Origin: Prauserella flavalba | GTDB taxonomy: Bacteria; Actinomycetota; Actinomycetes; Mycobacteriales; Pseudonocardiaceae | Direction of reading: 5' to 3' | NCBI RefSeq assembly: GCF_003202235.1 | Contig: NZ_MASU01000004.1 | Location: forward strand, 1-38,734 | Length of the DNA stretch: 38,734 nucleotides | Shown here: one piece after another, positions 10,752 to 19,440 of the stretch | Position numbering within the stretch: position 1 is the stretch's first letter | Layout: each line of letters opens with the position of its first letter | Made by a program: the position numbers and the translations under genes | The notes under the pieces: model-generated | The model's input: only the letters and a program-made list of their open reading frames with translations | Databases searched by the model: none | Told to the model about the DNA's origin: nothing

Positions 10752-12012
10752 CAGTAGACTCCTCGACATCGTTGTTCAACGCACCCGAGTATGCGGCAGT
10801 CAACACCGCGCGCCGGAGTACTGCAACGCGCAGGCGTCCACCCGTTGCGGCTTGTTCGATTCGCTTGATCTCCGAGTCCCGTTCGGCGTACTCCTTCGCG
10901 AGCCAGCGCTGGAGGTCTGGATCGACTTTTGGCAACCGGATACTCATCAGTGATTTTTGAGAGATGTTACGCATGGAGTCTTTAGTGCCGGTTGCTGCCG
11001 CCGAAATTTGATGTCTAGCGCTTGGTGCCTGGAGCGCCCTCCACAGCCACTCAGGGTGCACGTCATTCGTCGGCAGGAGTCGGAGGCTCTTGTCGCTCAG
11101 AAGGAGCCTTCGGCGTACCTCGCCAACAAGGACCGGCGCGCCCACATACTCACTCGTGTTGGCGCGACTGACCAGGAGGTCGCCTGGCATGATCTCGAAA
11201 TCCGGGTTCGCCAGCGGTTCAGGGATCGCCTTGTTCTCCTGCGGGCGGAACTCGCCCCAGGTCATTGCGCTGACCTTGACGATTCCCCACTCGTTGTCCT
11301 TGGCGGGTGGTGCGGAACCTCCGAGGGACCGTCCCGCTTGGATTCCTACGAGAAGGTCACCGAGCGCGACTGAATCCCCTCCGTTCAGACCGAACTTTGC
11401 GTTGAGCTCAGCCTGTCGCATCCTTGTTAGCCGTTGAGCTGTAACCGCGCATGTGCCCAGTACCGAATCGAGGCGGGACAGGTGATCTTCGAGCAGGTCC
11501 AGCAGTCGATTCTGCTCGGCTGCTGGTGGTATTGGAACCGGAAGCTGCTTGATCATCGAAAGGCTTATGGACGCCAAGTTTGTTGTCTGCTTGCCGTACT
11601 TCTCAAACCAGCCTTTGGCGCACTCATTGGCGAACCATGCAAGCAGTTTCGGGTGCAATACGTTGTTGCGGATCCGTGCCCGAAACACGTGGTTTTGATG
11701 GATGCAGTTGGGGACCTGGCCCTCCCACACCCATCCTCGGCCCAGCTTGTCGCGGTCGCCGCCCTCGTTCAGCAGTACATCGCCGGGTTGAAGCTGAAGC
11801 CGCCTGACGGTGGACTCTGGCACGCGAATTTCAGCCACCGAACTAACGTCGATGTGACCGCGCTGGACATTGGCGACACGCAAATACGGCACAAGAGGCA
11901 GGCGCGGATCTGATTGCTTCTTCGCATCCTTCGTGACTCCGCCAACAACGTCAGCGATTTCGCCAAGAGGCGCCCAGGTCCAACCGTGTGGGACCGGGAG
12001 GATCGGCATCAT
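10744..12012 (-). CDS. hsdS: Type I restriction-modification system specificity subunit, HsdS
   Basis: A 422-residue specificity subunit that reads a bipartite DNA site and docks HsdM and HsdR. There are two target recognition domains. TRD1 starts at LPHGWTWAPLGEIADVVGG-like sequence. The first conserved spacer helix (about 170-205) holds AAEQNRLLDLLEDHLSRLD. TRD2 starts near GDSVALGDLLVGIQAG. The second conserved helix (about 370-410) has WLAKEYAERDSEIKRIEQA. The half-repeat layout is the family norm. The ATG overlaps the hsdR stop (ATGA). The recognised DNA site cannot be predicted from this sequence. Confidence 0.93.
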   Translation of the reverse strand: MMPILPVPHGWTWAPLGEIADVVGGVTKDAKKQSDPRLPLVPYLRVANVQRGHIDVSSVAEIRVPESTVRRLQLQPGDVLLNEGGDRDKLGRGWVWEGQVPNCIHQNHVFRARIRNNVLHPKLLAWFANECAKGWFEKYGKQTTNLASISLSMIKQLPVPIPPAAEQNRLLDLLEDHLSRLDSVLGTCAVTAQRLTRMRQAELNAKFGLNGGDSVALGDLLVGIQAGRSLGGSAPPAKDNEWGIVKVSAMTWGEFRPQENKAIPEPLANPDFEIMPGDLLVSRANTSEYVGAPVLVGEVRRRLLLSDKSLRLLPTNDVHPEWLWRALQAPSARHQISAAATGTKDSMRNISQKSLMSIRLPKVDPDLQRWLAKEYAERDSEIKRIEQAATGGRLRVAVLRRAVLTAAYSGALNNDVEESTGV

Positions 12013-14798
12013 GCGGGGAGTTCCTTATTCAGTTCGTCCAGCAGCTCGGCCACGCGCACGTCGCCGAGGTCACGCAGGGCACCGTCAGCGCCGCCTCGCT
12101 CGCTGAAGGGAGCTTGGTCAAGATCTCCAGGGGTGATGCCCGCTGACGATGCGATTACCTCGACCATGCGATCGAGCCACCACCTCTCGGTCTCGCCGAA
12201 CCGGACTCCGGCCTGTTCTTGCTGGGTAAGCCACGCAGCGTAGCGCTCGCGGACTCGCTCGGCGTACGGGACCAGCTCGTCGTCCTCGCCGATGGTGAAG
12301 CGCATGAGCGACACCAGGTCGGTCAGGGTGTGCCGGGTGCTGCGCCGGACGCGGCCCGTTTCGATGGCCTCGTAGGCGGCCCAGATCACATCGGGTGTCC
12401 AGTTGTAGGGCGGCCGGCTGATTCGCTCGGCGAGTTCCTGGATGTCGTCGAAGGAGACGCGCCGTTCGCGGGCCTCGGTCATCAGCTGGATGGCGGTGAT
12501 CTCGTCACGGTGGTCGGCGAGGTACTGCGCCCACGACTCGACGATGGACTGGGCGCGACCGGTGTCGACCACGCCATGTGCGTCCAGGAGCACGTCCACG
12601 CTGACCTCGTCGATGACCTGGTCGTGGGCGCGCCGGAGTTCGAGGATGCGGTTGCGCAGCTCGGGGTTGGCGGCCAGCGGCCGGACCGCCCGGTCGAGCA
12701 GGTGCTGGATTGCGGCGGCCGGATCGGCGGCCCCCTGAATGGCCTGGGCCTGCTTGTCCGGGTCCACCGCCTCCACAAGGTCGCGAACGATCGACCGGAC
12801 CGAGGTCCCGGCGACCTGGTCCAGTTCGGCCCGCTCGGCGGGCGTGAGCTGCAACTCGAGAGCAGTCAGGCGGGAGGCGAGGGTGGCCGTCTCGCTCTCG
12901 GTGAGGGTGAGGGTGGCGGCCTTGTCGAGCAGCTTCTTCAGGCTGATGCCCTTTTCTCGGTTCAGGGGCGGGTCGACGAAGTCGTGCTCGGTGACCCCAA
13001 CAGCGTCGACGATCACGAAGCGGGTCTTCTCCGTGGCGTCCGGGGTGACCGCGCGGAAGTCGGCCGAGGGGATCGTGCGCGCGCCGCGGCCCTTCATCTG
13101 CTCGAAGTACTGCGCGGAGCGGACGTCGCGCATGAAGAACACGCACTCCAGCGGCTTGACGTCGGTCCCGGTGGCGATCATGTCCACGGTGACCGCGATC
13201 CGCAGCACCGCCGAGGTGCGGAACGCCTGGAGCTGGCCCTTGGGATCCTTCGCGTTGTAGGTGATCTTGGTGGCGAAGTCGTTGCCCTTGCCGAACACCT
13301 CCCGGACGGTGGTGACGACCTCTTCGGCGTGGTTGTCGTCCTTGCAGAAAATCAAGGTCTTGGGGACGGTCCCACGGCCGGGGAAGATCTCGGGCAGCTT
13401 GTCGCGGAAGGTCTCCAGGACCAGGCGGATCTGGCTGGTCGAGGTCACCGCCCGGTCCAGTTGCCGGCTGGTGTAGACGAGGTCCTCGTCGAGCGCCTCC
13501 AGCCGTTGGACGCGGGTGCGGCGATCGACCATCGGCACGACGGTGCCAGCCTCGATCGAGGAACCGTCGGCGGTGATCTGGGTCTTGATCCGGTACAGGT
13601 CGAAGTCGACGTTGACCAGGTCTGCTACCGACTCGGGGTAGGTGTACTCGGACACGAGGTTCTGGCGGAAGAACCCGAAGGTCTGCTTCCCCGGCGTGGC
13701 GGTCAGGCCGACGATGTGGGCGTCGAAGTACTCCAGCACCCCGCGCCACACGCCGTAGATGGAGCGGTGTGCCTCGTCCACGATGACCAGGTCGAACGTC
13801 TCCGGCGGCATCAGCGGGTTGTACGCGACCCTCACCGGTGCCGCAGGGATGTAGCCGTCCAACCCAGGGTCGTCGCCCTCGGTCACGTCCTCGTTCTGCA
13901 GCGCCTTGAACACCCGCTGGATCGTGGAGATCACCACGTGGCTGGAGCCGAGCATCCCCGCGCCGGTGAGCTTGTCGACGTTGTAGATCTCGGTGAACCG
14001 GCGCCCATCGTCAGGTGTGCGGTAGCCCTGGAACTCCGCGAACGTCTGGTCGCCCAGGTTGTTGCGGTCGACCAGGAACAGCACCCGGTTGAACCCGCCG
14101 AACTTCAGCAGTCGGTAGGACTCGGCGACCGCCGTGTAGGTCTTGCCCGCCCCGGTGGCCATCTGCACCAGCGAGCGGTCGAACCGCTGCTCGGCGAGCG
14201 ACTTCTCGATCCCGCGGATCGCCGCGACCTGGGCCTTGCGCATCGGCCGCTCGTCCAGCGCCGGCAGTGCCCGCACCTTCGCCCGCCACGTCGGCCGGGC
14301 CGGGTCACGCTCGGCGTCCCGCAGGATTCGCGCCAAGGTCTCCGGCTTCGGGACGTTGAACAGCCGTCGAGCCCGCGGCTGGGGGTCGTAACCGTTCGTG
14401 AAGTGGGTCTCCGAGCCGCTGGCCTCGAACACGAACGGCAGCCGGCCGTCGACCGCCAACGCCTTCAGCCGAACCTCGGGCGGCAACCCATCGGCGTACA
14501 TGGCCGACTGCCACTCCACCCCGGACAGCGTCGTGCCGACCGGCTTCGCCTCGATGACCCCGACGACCCGCTGGTCCACGTAGAGCAGGTAGTCCACCCG
14601 GCCGTGCCCTCTGGCCATGATCATCTCGCGGACCGCGACGCCCTGGCCAGCGAACAAGTTGATGTCTTTACGGTCCTGAACCAACCACCCGGCGTTGGTC
14701 AACTGCTGGTCGATCAGCACCCGCGCCCGTTGTTCGGCTGCCAGCCGAGGGTCGTCCGTCACCTCGCCGTCTCCCCCTCCACCGTTGTTGACCACCAA
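12009..14798 (-). CDS. hsdR: Type I restriction endonuclease subunit, HsdR (EcoEI-like)
   Basis: A 929-residue motor and nuclease subunit. The PD-(D/E)xK nuclease residues lie in GRVDYLLYVDQ and VIEAK, giving Asp69, Glu83 and Lys85. The SF2 translocase has Walker A ATGAGKT (214-220), DEAH (341-344) and TATP (366-369), and a C-terminal helicase lobe with VTVDMIATGTDV. The last 200 residues resemble the EcoEI-type HsdR C-terminal domain. The start is TTG at 14798 or GTG at 14795; GGAAG lies 8-11 bases upstream. It is the first gene of the operon. The order R-S-M is less common than R-M-S or M-S-R. Confidence 0.93.
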   Translation of the reverse strand: MVVNNGGGGDGEVTDDPRLAAEQRARVLIDQQLTNAGWLVQDRKDINLFAGQGVAVREMIMARGHGRVDYLLYVDQRVVGVIEAKPVGTTLSGVEWQSAMYADGLPPEVRLKALAVDGRLPFVFEASGSETHFTNGYDPQPRARRLFNVPKPETLARILRDAERDPARPTWRAKVRALPALDERPMRKAQVAAIRGIEKSLAEQRFDRSLVQMATGAGKTYTAVAESYRLLKFGGFNRVLFLVDRNNLGDQTFAEFQGYRTPDDGRRFTEIYNVDKLTGAGMLGSSHVVISTIQRVFKALQNEDVTEGDDPGLDGYIPAAPVRVAYNPLMPPETFDLVIVDEAHRSIYGVWRGVLEYFDAHIVGLTATPGKQTFGFFRQNLVSEYTYPESVADLVNVDFDLYRIKTQITADGSSIEAGTVVPMVDRRTRVQRLEALDEDLVYTSRQLDRAVTSTSQIRLVLETFRDKLPEIFPGRGTVPKTLIFCKDDNHAEEVVTTVREVFGKGNDFATKITYNAKDPKGQLQAFRTSAVLRIAVTVDMIATGTDVKPLECVFFMRDVRSAQYFEQMKGRGARTIPSADFRAVTPDATEKTRFVIVDAVGVTEHDFVDPPLNREKGISLKKLLDKAATLTLTESETATLASRLTALELQLTPAERAELDQVAGTSVRSIVRDLVEAVDPDKQAQAIQGAADPAAAIQHLLDRAVRPLAANPELRNRILELRRAHDQVIDEVSVDVLLDAHGVVDTGRAQSIVESWAQYLADHRDEITAIQLMTEARERRVSFDDIQELAERISRPPYNWTPDVIWAAYEAIETGRVRRSTRHTLTDLVSLMRFTIGEDDELVPYAERVRERYAAWLTQQEQAGVRFGETERWWLDRMVEVIASSAGITPGDLDQAPFSERGGADGALRDLGDVRVAELLDELNKELPA

Positions 14799-15101
14799 AA
14801 GTCATCTTCCATCATGGGTACGACAGCACCAAGTAGCCCAGTGGCCGAGTCGAAAAGACTGCCTCGGCCGACATTGAGGAAGATCGCCAGTCATCGACTG
14901 TGAGTTACTCGACCTGCGCGCCGACTCGCCGTGCGACCTGTCGGAGCGTGAGAGAACGACGGCGTCGCGGCAGTCGCCGGGCGGGCGGTAACGGCTCTGC
15001 TGGCCGATCAAGGTGACCGCGCAGACTGGGCGGATCGTTCAGGAGACCGCTGAAGCGAGGTCGACGACCGTGTGCCTTGTCTATGCCACCCGCACGAGGC
15101 G
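14799..15101. other. Intergenic region upstream of hsdR
   Basis: About 300 bp between hsdR and the next minus-strand gene. No protein-like frame is visible; the open frames have shadow-like composition. The hsdR promoter should lie here, but no convincing -35/-10 pair stands out. Confidence 0.5.
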
Positions 15102-15419
15102 TCAGTAGCCCCCAGTCAGGGTGGGACTTGTTGCCTGCTGAACTGGTCGATAGGGCGTGTCGTCCAGTTCGGCGATGTTGGCCAGAGGGCCTGAGCTGCG
15201 GAAGGTCCAACTGTGGCCGGCGTCGCCTGCTGTCGCACAGCCGTCGCACCTAACGCGAAGTACTCCGTCGGCCTCCGTAACCCGGTAGCCGACCATTGCG
15301 AGACGGTGAAGACCCCGGCGACATGTTGCTGGCACCACCACCGCTCTCGTGCCGGCGCTATCGACCCGGTAGCGTGCATCTCCGTCGCGCGGGGCGAGCT
15401 CGGGGTCTTGCAGTGCCAT
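15102..15419 (-). CDS. Small protein of unknown function with a possible zinc site
   Basis: I read a 105-residue protein from ATG 15419. The open frame continues upstream to 15602, but that part is Arg/Ser-rich and shadow-like. AAGGTG lies about 7 bases before the ATG. The protein opens MALQDPELAPRDGDARYRVD and has candidate metal ligands: Cys33 and His38 in ATCRRGLH, and Cys58, Cys61 and His69 in RCDGCATAGDAGHSW. Similar small proteins occur in actinomycete accessory regions as far as I recall, without an assigned function. It is divergent from the nuclease gene at 15572, across a perfect palindrome. Confidence 0.6.
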   Translation of the reverse strand: MALQDPELAPRDGDARYRVDSAGTRAVVVPATCRRGLHRLAMVGYRVTEADGVLRVRCDGCATAGDAGHSWTFRSSGPLANIAELDDTPYRPVQQATSPTLTGGY

Positions 15420-15524
15420 GACCAGCACCTTACCACCAATCCGAACACGTGTTCGATTCCCCTGGTGGCCGGAGTGGTCTTCCGAAGCCCGACTCCAGTG
15501 CCGTGCAGCGCTCCTCGCGCTGCG

Positions 15525-15551
15525 GTTGGCCGGTCCGGCGGACCGGCCAAC
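15525..15551. promoter_or_regulatory. Perfect palindrome between divergent genes
   Basis: A 12-bp inverted repeat with a 3-base centre: GTTGGCCGGTCC, GGC, GGACCGGCCAAC. It lies 20 bp before the nuclease GTG and 106 bp from the start of the divergent small gene. That position suits an operator, but it could also form a hairpin in the nuclease mRNA leader. Confidence 0.5.
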
Positions 15552-15571
15552 ATGAACGCTTGTGACAATGA

Positions 15572-16288
15572 GTGAGCGGTCGGCCGATCCCCGGCAAGTC
15601 ACGACTCACCCGGTCGGCTCTAGCCGCCCTGGGTGGCCACCTCGAAGATCGTCGAGTGCCTTCCAAAACCAAGAGTGGGCTGCTGTTGCCTGTCATCCTC
15701 GTCGCCGCGGTTGTTGCGGCGGCAATTCCCGAGGTGAGGAACGACGTCCTGGGATTGTTCAACAGCTTCACTGGCGGCACAGAGTTGGTCGGTGACGGCG
15801 AGACCCAATTTATGGTTGCCGCGTCCGCTGCGTCCGACGTGCGCAAGTGCGCGCCGCAACAGGAATTAGCTGATGAGCAGTGTGATGACCTGAAATTTGT
15901 GATCATCGACGCTGCACGGATGCCGTTTATCGCGCGCAACATTTCCACTGCCTGGGCGGCGGGCAAGCCGGGCGTGTTGACGAAGGACAGGGCGGCGGAG
16001 GCCGTCAACCGACGGAAGGTCTGCCTATCGAGCTTTCCTCGGCCACACGGCGGCCAGTGTGACGAGTTTCCGTTCGCAAGCACCCGGCAGGGCGGTGAAG
16101 GAGCCCAGGAGCAAGAGGTCCCGGCACGGGAGAACCAATGCCAGGGCGGAACCCTCTCCAGGCGGTATGTTGCGGCCGGCATCGGGGACGGGGACGATTT
16201 CCTGGTGGTCATCACCCACCCGAGCAAGATCGCGCAAGGCCCCTACCAGGGGGTCGACATCGCGGCGGACCAGAGTTGGTGCGCATGA
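15572..16288 (+). CDS. NucA/NucB-type deoxyribonuclease domain protein, membrane-anchored or secreted
   Basis: Up to 238 residues. A hydrophobic segment (SGLLLPVILVAAVVAAAIP, about 35-53) is a signal anchor or signal peptide. The C-terminal domain has the NucA/NucB DNase signature CDEFPFAST (163-171) and then ENQCQGGTLS (188-197) and GDGDDFLVVI (205-214), as in Bacillus NucA and secreted NucB. The acidic pair Asp164-Glu165 is expected to be catalytic. Several cysteines suit an extracytoplasmic enzyme. The start may be GTG 15572 or GTG 15656, the latter putting the hydrophobic segment at the very N terminus. The stop overlaps the next start (ATGA). It is likely an exported DNase or toxin paired with the next protein. 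Confidence 0.8.
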   Translation: MSGRPIPGKSRLTRSALAALGGHLEDRRVPSKTKSGLLLPVILVAAVVAAAIPEVRNDVLGLFNSFTGGTELVGDGETQFMVAASAASDVRKCAPQQELADEQCDDLKFVIIDAARMPFIARNISTAWAAGKPGVLTKDRAAEAVNRRKVCLSSFPRPHGGQCDEFPFASTRQGGEGAQEQEVPARENQCQGGTLSRRYVAAGIGDGDDFLVVITHPSKIAQGPYQGVDIAADQSWCA

Positions 16289-16806
16289 TGAGCGACGCGA
16301 CGGTCACGTTCGACCTAGAGGTCGAGATCGACTACGGCCAGCTCTACATCTATTCGGTGGCCCCGTGGGCAGACGACTCCGACAACGACGCGATGCTGCG
16401 CGCTCTGGATGACGCGCGCGGATCAGGCCGCTGGGTCGGTGTCGCCGATGGTGTGATCGACCTTGTTGTTCCCTTCCGGAAGAGCTTCGACGCTCCGATG
16501 CGGGTCGAGGTGTGGCCTGCGGAGCCGCCGTCGGACGACGACAACTGGGACCACGTGGTCGACGTTGACTTCGACGTGCGCAACGGCCAACTCGTGTTCG
16601 AGCCGTCCGGAGGTTTTACGCCGATCCGATGCAGTGAGCCCGTGCCGTCAGGTCGCTACCGTGCTCGCGTCTCCGGGCGCGGTTACGCCGAGATGGCGAA
16701 GGGAGCGGAGGGCCTGGACTCCTATCGGATTCGCCTCTGGCCGCGTGATGGTGAGAACGCTGCGGAGCTTCGCAAGAGCTGGCCAGGATGGGAACACGTC
16801 AAATGA
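16285..16806 (+). CDS. Probable cognate inhibitor or partner of the upstream DNase (ComJ/Nin-like)
   Basis: 173 acidic residues with no signal peptide, so it is probably cytosolic. It begins with beta-rich sequence TFDLEVEIDYGQLYIYS and continues with GVADGVIDLVVPF and MRVEVWP. This all-beta, acidic character and the opening hydrophobic strand plus YGQ pattern recall ComJ/Nin, the inhibitor encoded beside NucA in Bacillus subtilis. I cannot confirm homology by eye. The ATG (16285 or 16288) overlaps the nuclease stop, a strict coupling typical of toxin-immunity pairs. Confidence 0.55.
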   Translation: MMSDATVTFDLEVEIDYGQLYIYSVAPWADDSDNDAMLRALDDARGSGRWVGVADGVIDLVVPFRKSFDAPMRVEVWPAEPPSDDDNWDHVVDVDFDVRNGQLVFEPSGGFTPIRCSEPVPSGRYRARVSGRGYAEMAKGAEGLDSYRIRLWPRDGENAAELRKSWPGWEHVK

Positions 16807-16974
16807 CTTCGTCATGGGGCTTCAGTGACCACGCGCGTGCTCGGTCGGCGTTCACCCGTTGTGGTGAAAGGGGATTTGTCGGCGCCCCTGTCATCCACAT
16901 CCGAGATCGGACCGATGGTCACGCGAGGGGCGGCCCGGCGTACGGTCGGCGCAGGACGACCGCCGAGGAGTTCG

Positions 16975-17937
16975 ATGTCAGGCGCTGACACGTTGTATCT
17001 GGCCTTCGCGCCGCAGCACGCGCCAGACGGCCACCAAGTGCTGGCGATCATCAGCCGTGGTGACGGCCCCGAAGTTGAACCCTTGGTCAGCCTGCCGGAT
17101 GCCCCGTCGGTCACCATGCTGGCTTCCGCGCTGAACGGCGTACTGGTTCAGCAGGTGATCGCCGATCAACGCCTTTCTGCTGTGCTTGACCGTGCGCCGG
17201 AGCATGTGACGAAGACGATCTCCGCGCTGTTGCGCAGCCTGGCTTCGACCGGCGAAGATCAGCCGGCGTCATGCCTGGCTCGGCAACTCCTCATAGACGG
17301 CGACGACGGGTCCTTGCTGTTCCCGACCACCAATTGCCCCGGTCAGTGCGAGTTCTGCGGAACTTGCCGTAACGACTGCGTGGACTGCCCCGAGTGCGCA
17401 GACGGTGGGTGCGAGATCTGCCTCCCAGTCACCTTGACCCCGCGTACGGCGGCAGTGCTCGGGCAAGCGCTCGCCGTCCTCGCCGACGAGGCATACGACC
17501 TCGCCTACCGAACCGGCATGGGCCGAGATGGCGTGCTCGGCCCGTTGGGGGCTGTCCCGGCGTGCGTGGCTGGTCAGGATGAGTGGTTCCTGCGGCGCTA
17601 TGCCCGCGCATTCGACGACCTGAGTTCCGACCTCGAAGTGGGTCGGCATCCGACGCCGACATGCACGGCTGAGGAGATCGCCCTCGACCTGGCCATCCAA
17701 GACGCTGAGCGGATCTACCACGACGAGGACGAACTTGTCGCTGGCTTGGAGGCCGAGCTGCCGGCCTCGCGGTCCGACTACAACTGGGACACGTTGCAGG
17801 ACGTCTTGTTCCAGGACAAGGACTACGAAGGCTTGCTCACCTACCGCGGTCCGCTTGACCAGCAGGAGGTCGAGCGGTGGTTTGAAGAGTTCGGCAACGT
17901 TCCGCCCCGTGACCAGCGTCGCGGCTTCCGCCGCTAG
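16975..17937 (+). CDS. Unknown protein with a nine-cysteine cluster
   Basis: 320 residues from ATG 16975, preceded at four bases by GAGGAG. A longer frame from GTG 16825 adds a low-complexity stretch and looks unlikely. The centre holds nine cysteines in 29 residues (121, 125, 128, 131, 135, 138, 141, 146, 149), starting CPGQCEFCGTC. The spacing is mostly C-x2-C or C-x3-C, which suggests two zinc sites or an iron-sulfur cluster. The C-terminal half is acidic and helical (about 160-320). No family is recognised. It follows the nuclease and inhibitor genes by 168 bp on the same strand and may share their transcript. Confidence 0.7.
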   Translation: MSGADTLYLAFAPQHAPDGHQVLAIISRGDGPEVEPLVSLPDAPSVTMLASALNGVLVQQVIADQRLSAVLDRAPEHVTKTISALLRSLASTGEDQPASCLARQLLIDGDDGSLLFPTTNCPGQCEFCGTCRNDCVDCPECADGGCEICLPVTLTPRTAAVLGQALAVLADEAYDLAYRTGMGRDGVLGPLGAVPACVAGQDEWFLRRYARAFDDLSSDLEVGRHPTPTCTAEEIALDLAIQDAERIYHDEDELVAGLEAELPASRSDYNWDTLQDVLFQDKDYEGLLTYRGPLDQQEVERWFEEFGNVPPRDQRRGFRR

Positions 17938-18005
17938 CGCACCCGGCTGCCCGTGTACGGCCTGCGAGTCACCGACATCCCAGCGGTCGGTCGGTTCGGT
18001 GCCTG

Positions 18006-18779
18006 TCATCGCGCGGACTCGGTGCGGCTGTCCAAGCCACGGAATCTCGCCACCAGGCAGCCGACGGCCCCCAGGGTGGAGCCGGCCTGCTCGGGCGGGT
18101 CAAGATCCACGTCGAGCACGTCCCAACCGGCCAGACGCGCGCGGAGTTCGAGTTCGGGGGCGGGTAGGACGCGACGGTGCAGGATGTCGATCTCGGTGGT
18201 GCCGTCGTCGTGTTGCCAAGTCCTGCGGGTGGTGAGCAGATGGGTCAGCGGGCACCATTCGTCGTGGTCGGTGTAGGTGGCACGCAGGCTTCCGACCTCG
18301 ACGCGCTGTGAAACCGCCGGGTCGCGGTCGGCGATGGGAGCCAGCAGCGTGTGCAGGATCAGCACGCTGTCGTGCCTCGCGTGCGCGGAGAACGTGGCGA
18401 ACGCCGCGTCGAGAGCCGGCGCGTCGTGAACGTAGGACAGGCTGTTGCCCACGCACAGCACGACATCGAATGCGCGGTCAAGCCGGACGGTCGTGAAGTC
18501 ACCGACGTGGAAGTCCACCCCAGGCCGGTGCTGGCGGGCGTAGTCGATCAGGTGGGGCTGGATGTCTACGCCGGTGACCGTGTATCGGCGGCTCAGGTAC
18601 TCGGCGTCGATTCCGATCCAACAGCCCAGGTCCAGCACCGTGCCGGCGGTGGGGTGGTGTTGGTCGATCAGGTCGATCCAGCGTTGCGCACGTTCCTCAG
18701 CGGTCGGGCGGCGAAGGCGCTCGGCGAGGTCGGGACGCCGGTAGATGAAATTCGTCTGTTCAAGCTGAACACCGCGCAT
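18006..18779 (-). CDS. Class I SAM-dependent methyltransferase
   Basis: 257 residues with a Rossmann-fold methyltransferase core. Motif I is VLDLGCWIG (48-56), unusual in having Trp-Ile where most have a small residue and glycine. The acidic end of strand 2 is VTGVDIQ, and motif IV is FDVVLCVGNSLSY. The second half (SLRATYTDHDEW to EIDILHRR) resembles small-molecule methyltransferases with a beta-sheet insert. The start is ATG 18779. It is probably the second gene of a unit that begins at 19238 under promoter element A. It is convergent with the cysteine-rich gene. The substrate is unknown; a tailoring step for the locus product is an inference. Confidence 0.85.
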   Translation of the reverse strand: MRGVQLEQTNFIYRRPDLAERLRRPTAEERAQRWIDLIDQHHPTAGTVLDLGCWIGIDAEYLSRRYTVTGVDIQPHLIDYARQHRPGVDFHVGDFTTVRLDRAFDVVLCVGNSLSYVHDAPALDAAFATFSAHARHDSVLILHTLLAPIADRDPAVSQRVEVGSLRATYTDHDEWCPLTHLLTTRRTWQHDDGTTEIDILHRRVLPAPELELRARLAGWDVLDVDLDPPEQAGSTLGAVGCLVARFRGLDSRTESAR

Positions 18780-18872
18780 GTGTTCCTCGTGGGAGTGGGC
18801 AGGCTATGGGGGATCGGTCCGGCAGCCAGTCACCGGATCGCCAGGGGGATGCGTCTTGGCCGTTGGGCGGAC

Positions 18873-19238
18873 TCACAACCGCCGCAAGCCGTCCAGGACC
18901 TGCTGGAGCATCGCGAGGTCGGGTCGTGCACGCTGTTGAATCGCCCGAGTCGCCGCGGCTTGTTCGTTCGCGAGGTCGTCGGTGGTCTGGTCTGTTGGCT
19001 CGTGGTCGAGCTGGCCGACGCGTGGTAGGTATGCCGTGACCGCGTTGGATAGGTCGTCCTTTGTGGACGATAAGTCCTGTGGCATGGTCGGGGTGTCATC
19101 GCCTGGAATGAGCCGGTGCAGCCCGACGTACCCAGTCGGAGGCCGACGGACAATCGGTTCGCCTCTGACATCACGCTGAACACGCGCTCGGTTTGAGGCG
19201 TTGGCGGCCACGAAATCATCGCCGATTCCCCACGCCAC
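18873..19238 (-). CDS. Hypothetical protein
   Basis: 121 residues from GTG 19238, with an alternative ATG at 19085 giving 70 residues. The C-terminal part is a plausible amphipathic helix (about 62-121: DDLSNAVTAYLPRVGQ, then DLAMLQQVLDGLRRL). The N-terminal half has a less regular composition. No family is recognised. It is the first frame downstream of promoter element A, about 110 bp away, and is followed 93 bp later by the methyltransferase gene. Confidence 0.5.
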   Translation of the reverse strand: MAWGIGDDFVAANASNRARVQRDVRGEPIVRRPPTGYVGLHRLIPGDDTPTMPQDLSSTKDDLSNAVTAYLPRVGQLDHEPTDQTTDDLANEQAAATRAIQQRARPDLAMLQQVLDGLRRL

Positions 19239-19349
19239 TCAGCGGGGAGAAATTGGCCTCGTCGTGGAGAAGAATCATGTTCGCCGTAACGCCTTCCGAG
19301 TGCCGACGCCGTCCTCGTCTGCGCGTCGTGTCAGATCAACTGGTCAAAG

Positions 19350-19436
19350 CAGTGAAACCCTCATGCAGCGGGTTTCTCCAGGGCGCCGACGGGGCGAACA
19401 TGAGGCGTTGAAGTGGCGACGAGGGTGTTGACCTGC
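19350..19436 (-). promoter_or_regulatory. Composite regulatory element, copy A
   Basis: Read on the minus strand, it has GCAGGTCAAC, then three 11-bp-spaced repeats. The central repeat is CGCCTCATG; the two flanking ones are degenerate. Next come CGCCCTGG (19385-19378) and TTCACTG (19356-19350). All blocks match copies B and C at the same spacing, except for one extra base before TTCACTG. It lies 112 bp upstream of the 19238 start. Confidence 0.7.
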
Positions 19437-19440
19437 AAGT

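Noticed and set aside
12219-14903. 894-codon plus-strand open frame
   Set aside because: It is the mirror of hsdR. Its composition is V/G/D/L-rich without domains, while the minus strand has complete HsdR motifs.
15419-15602. N-terminal extension of the small zinc-site-like protein
   Set aside because: The extra 61 codons are Arg/Ser-rich, overlap the palindrome and the divergent promoter region, and a better start with AAGGTG exists at 15419.
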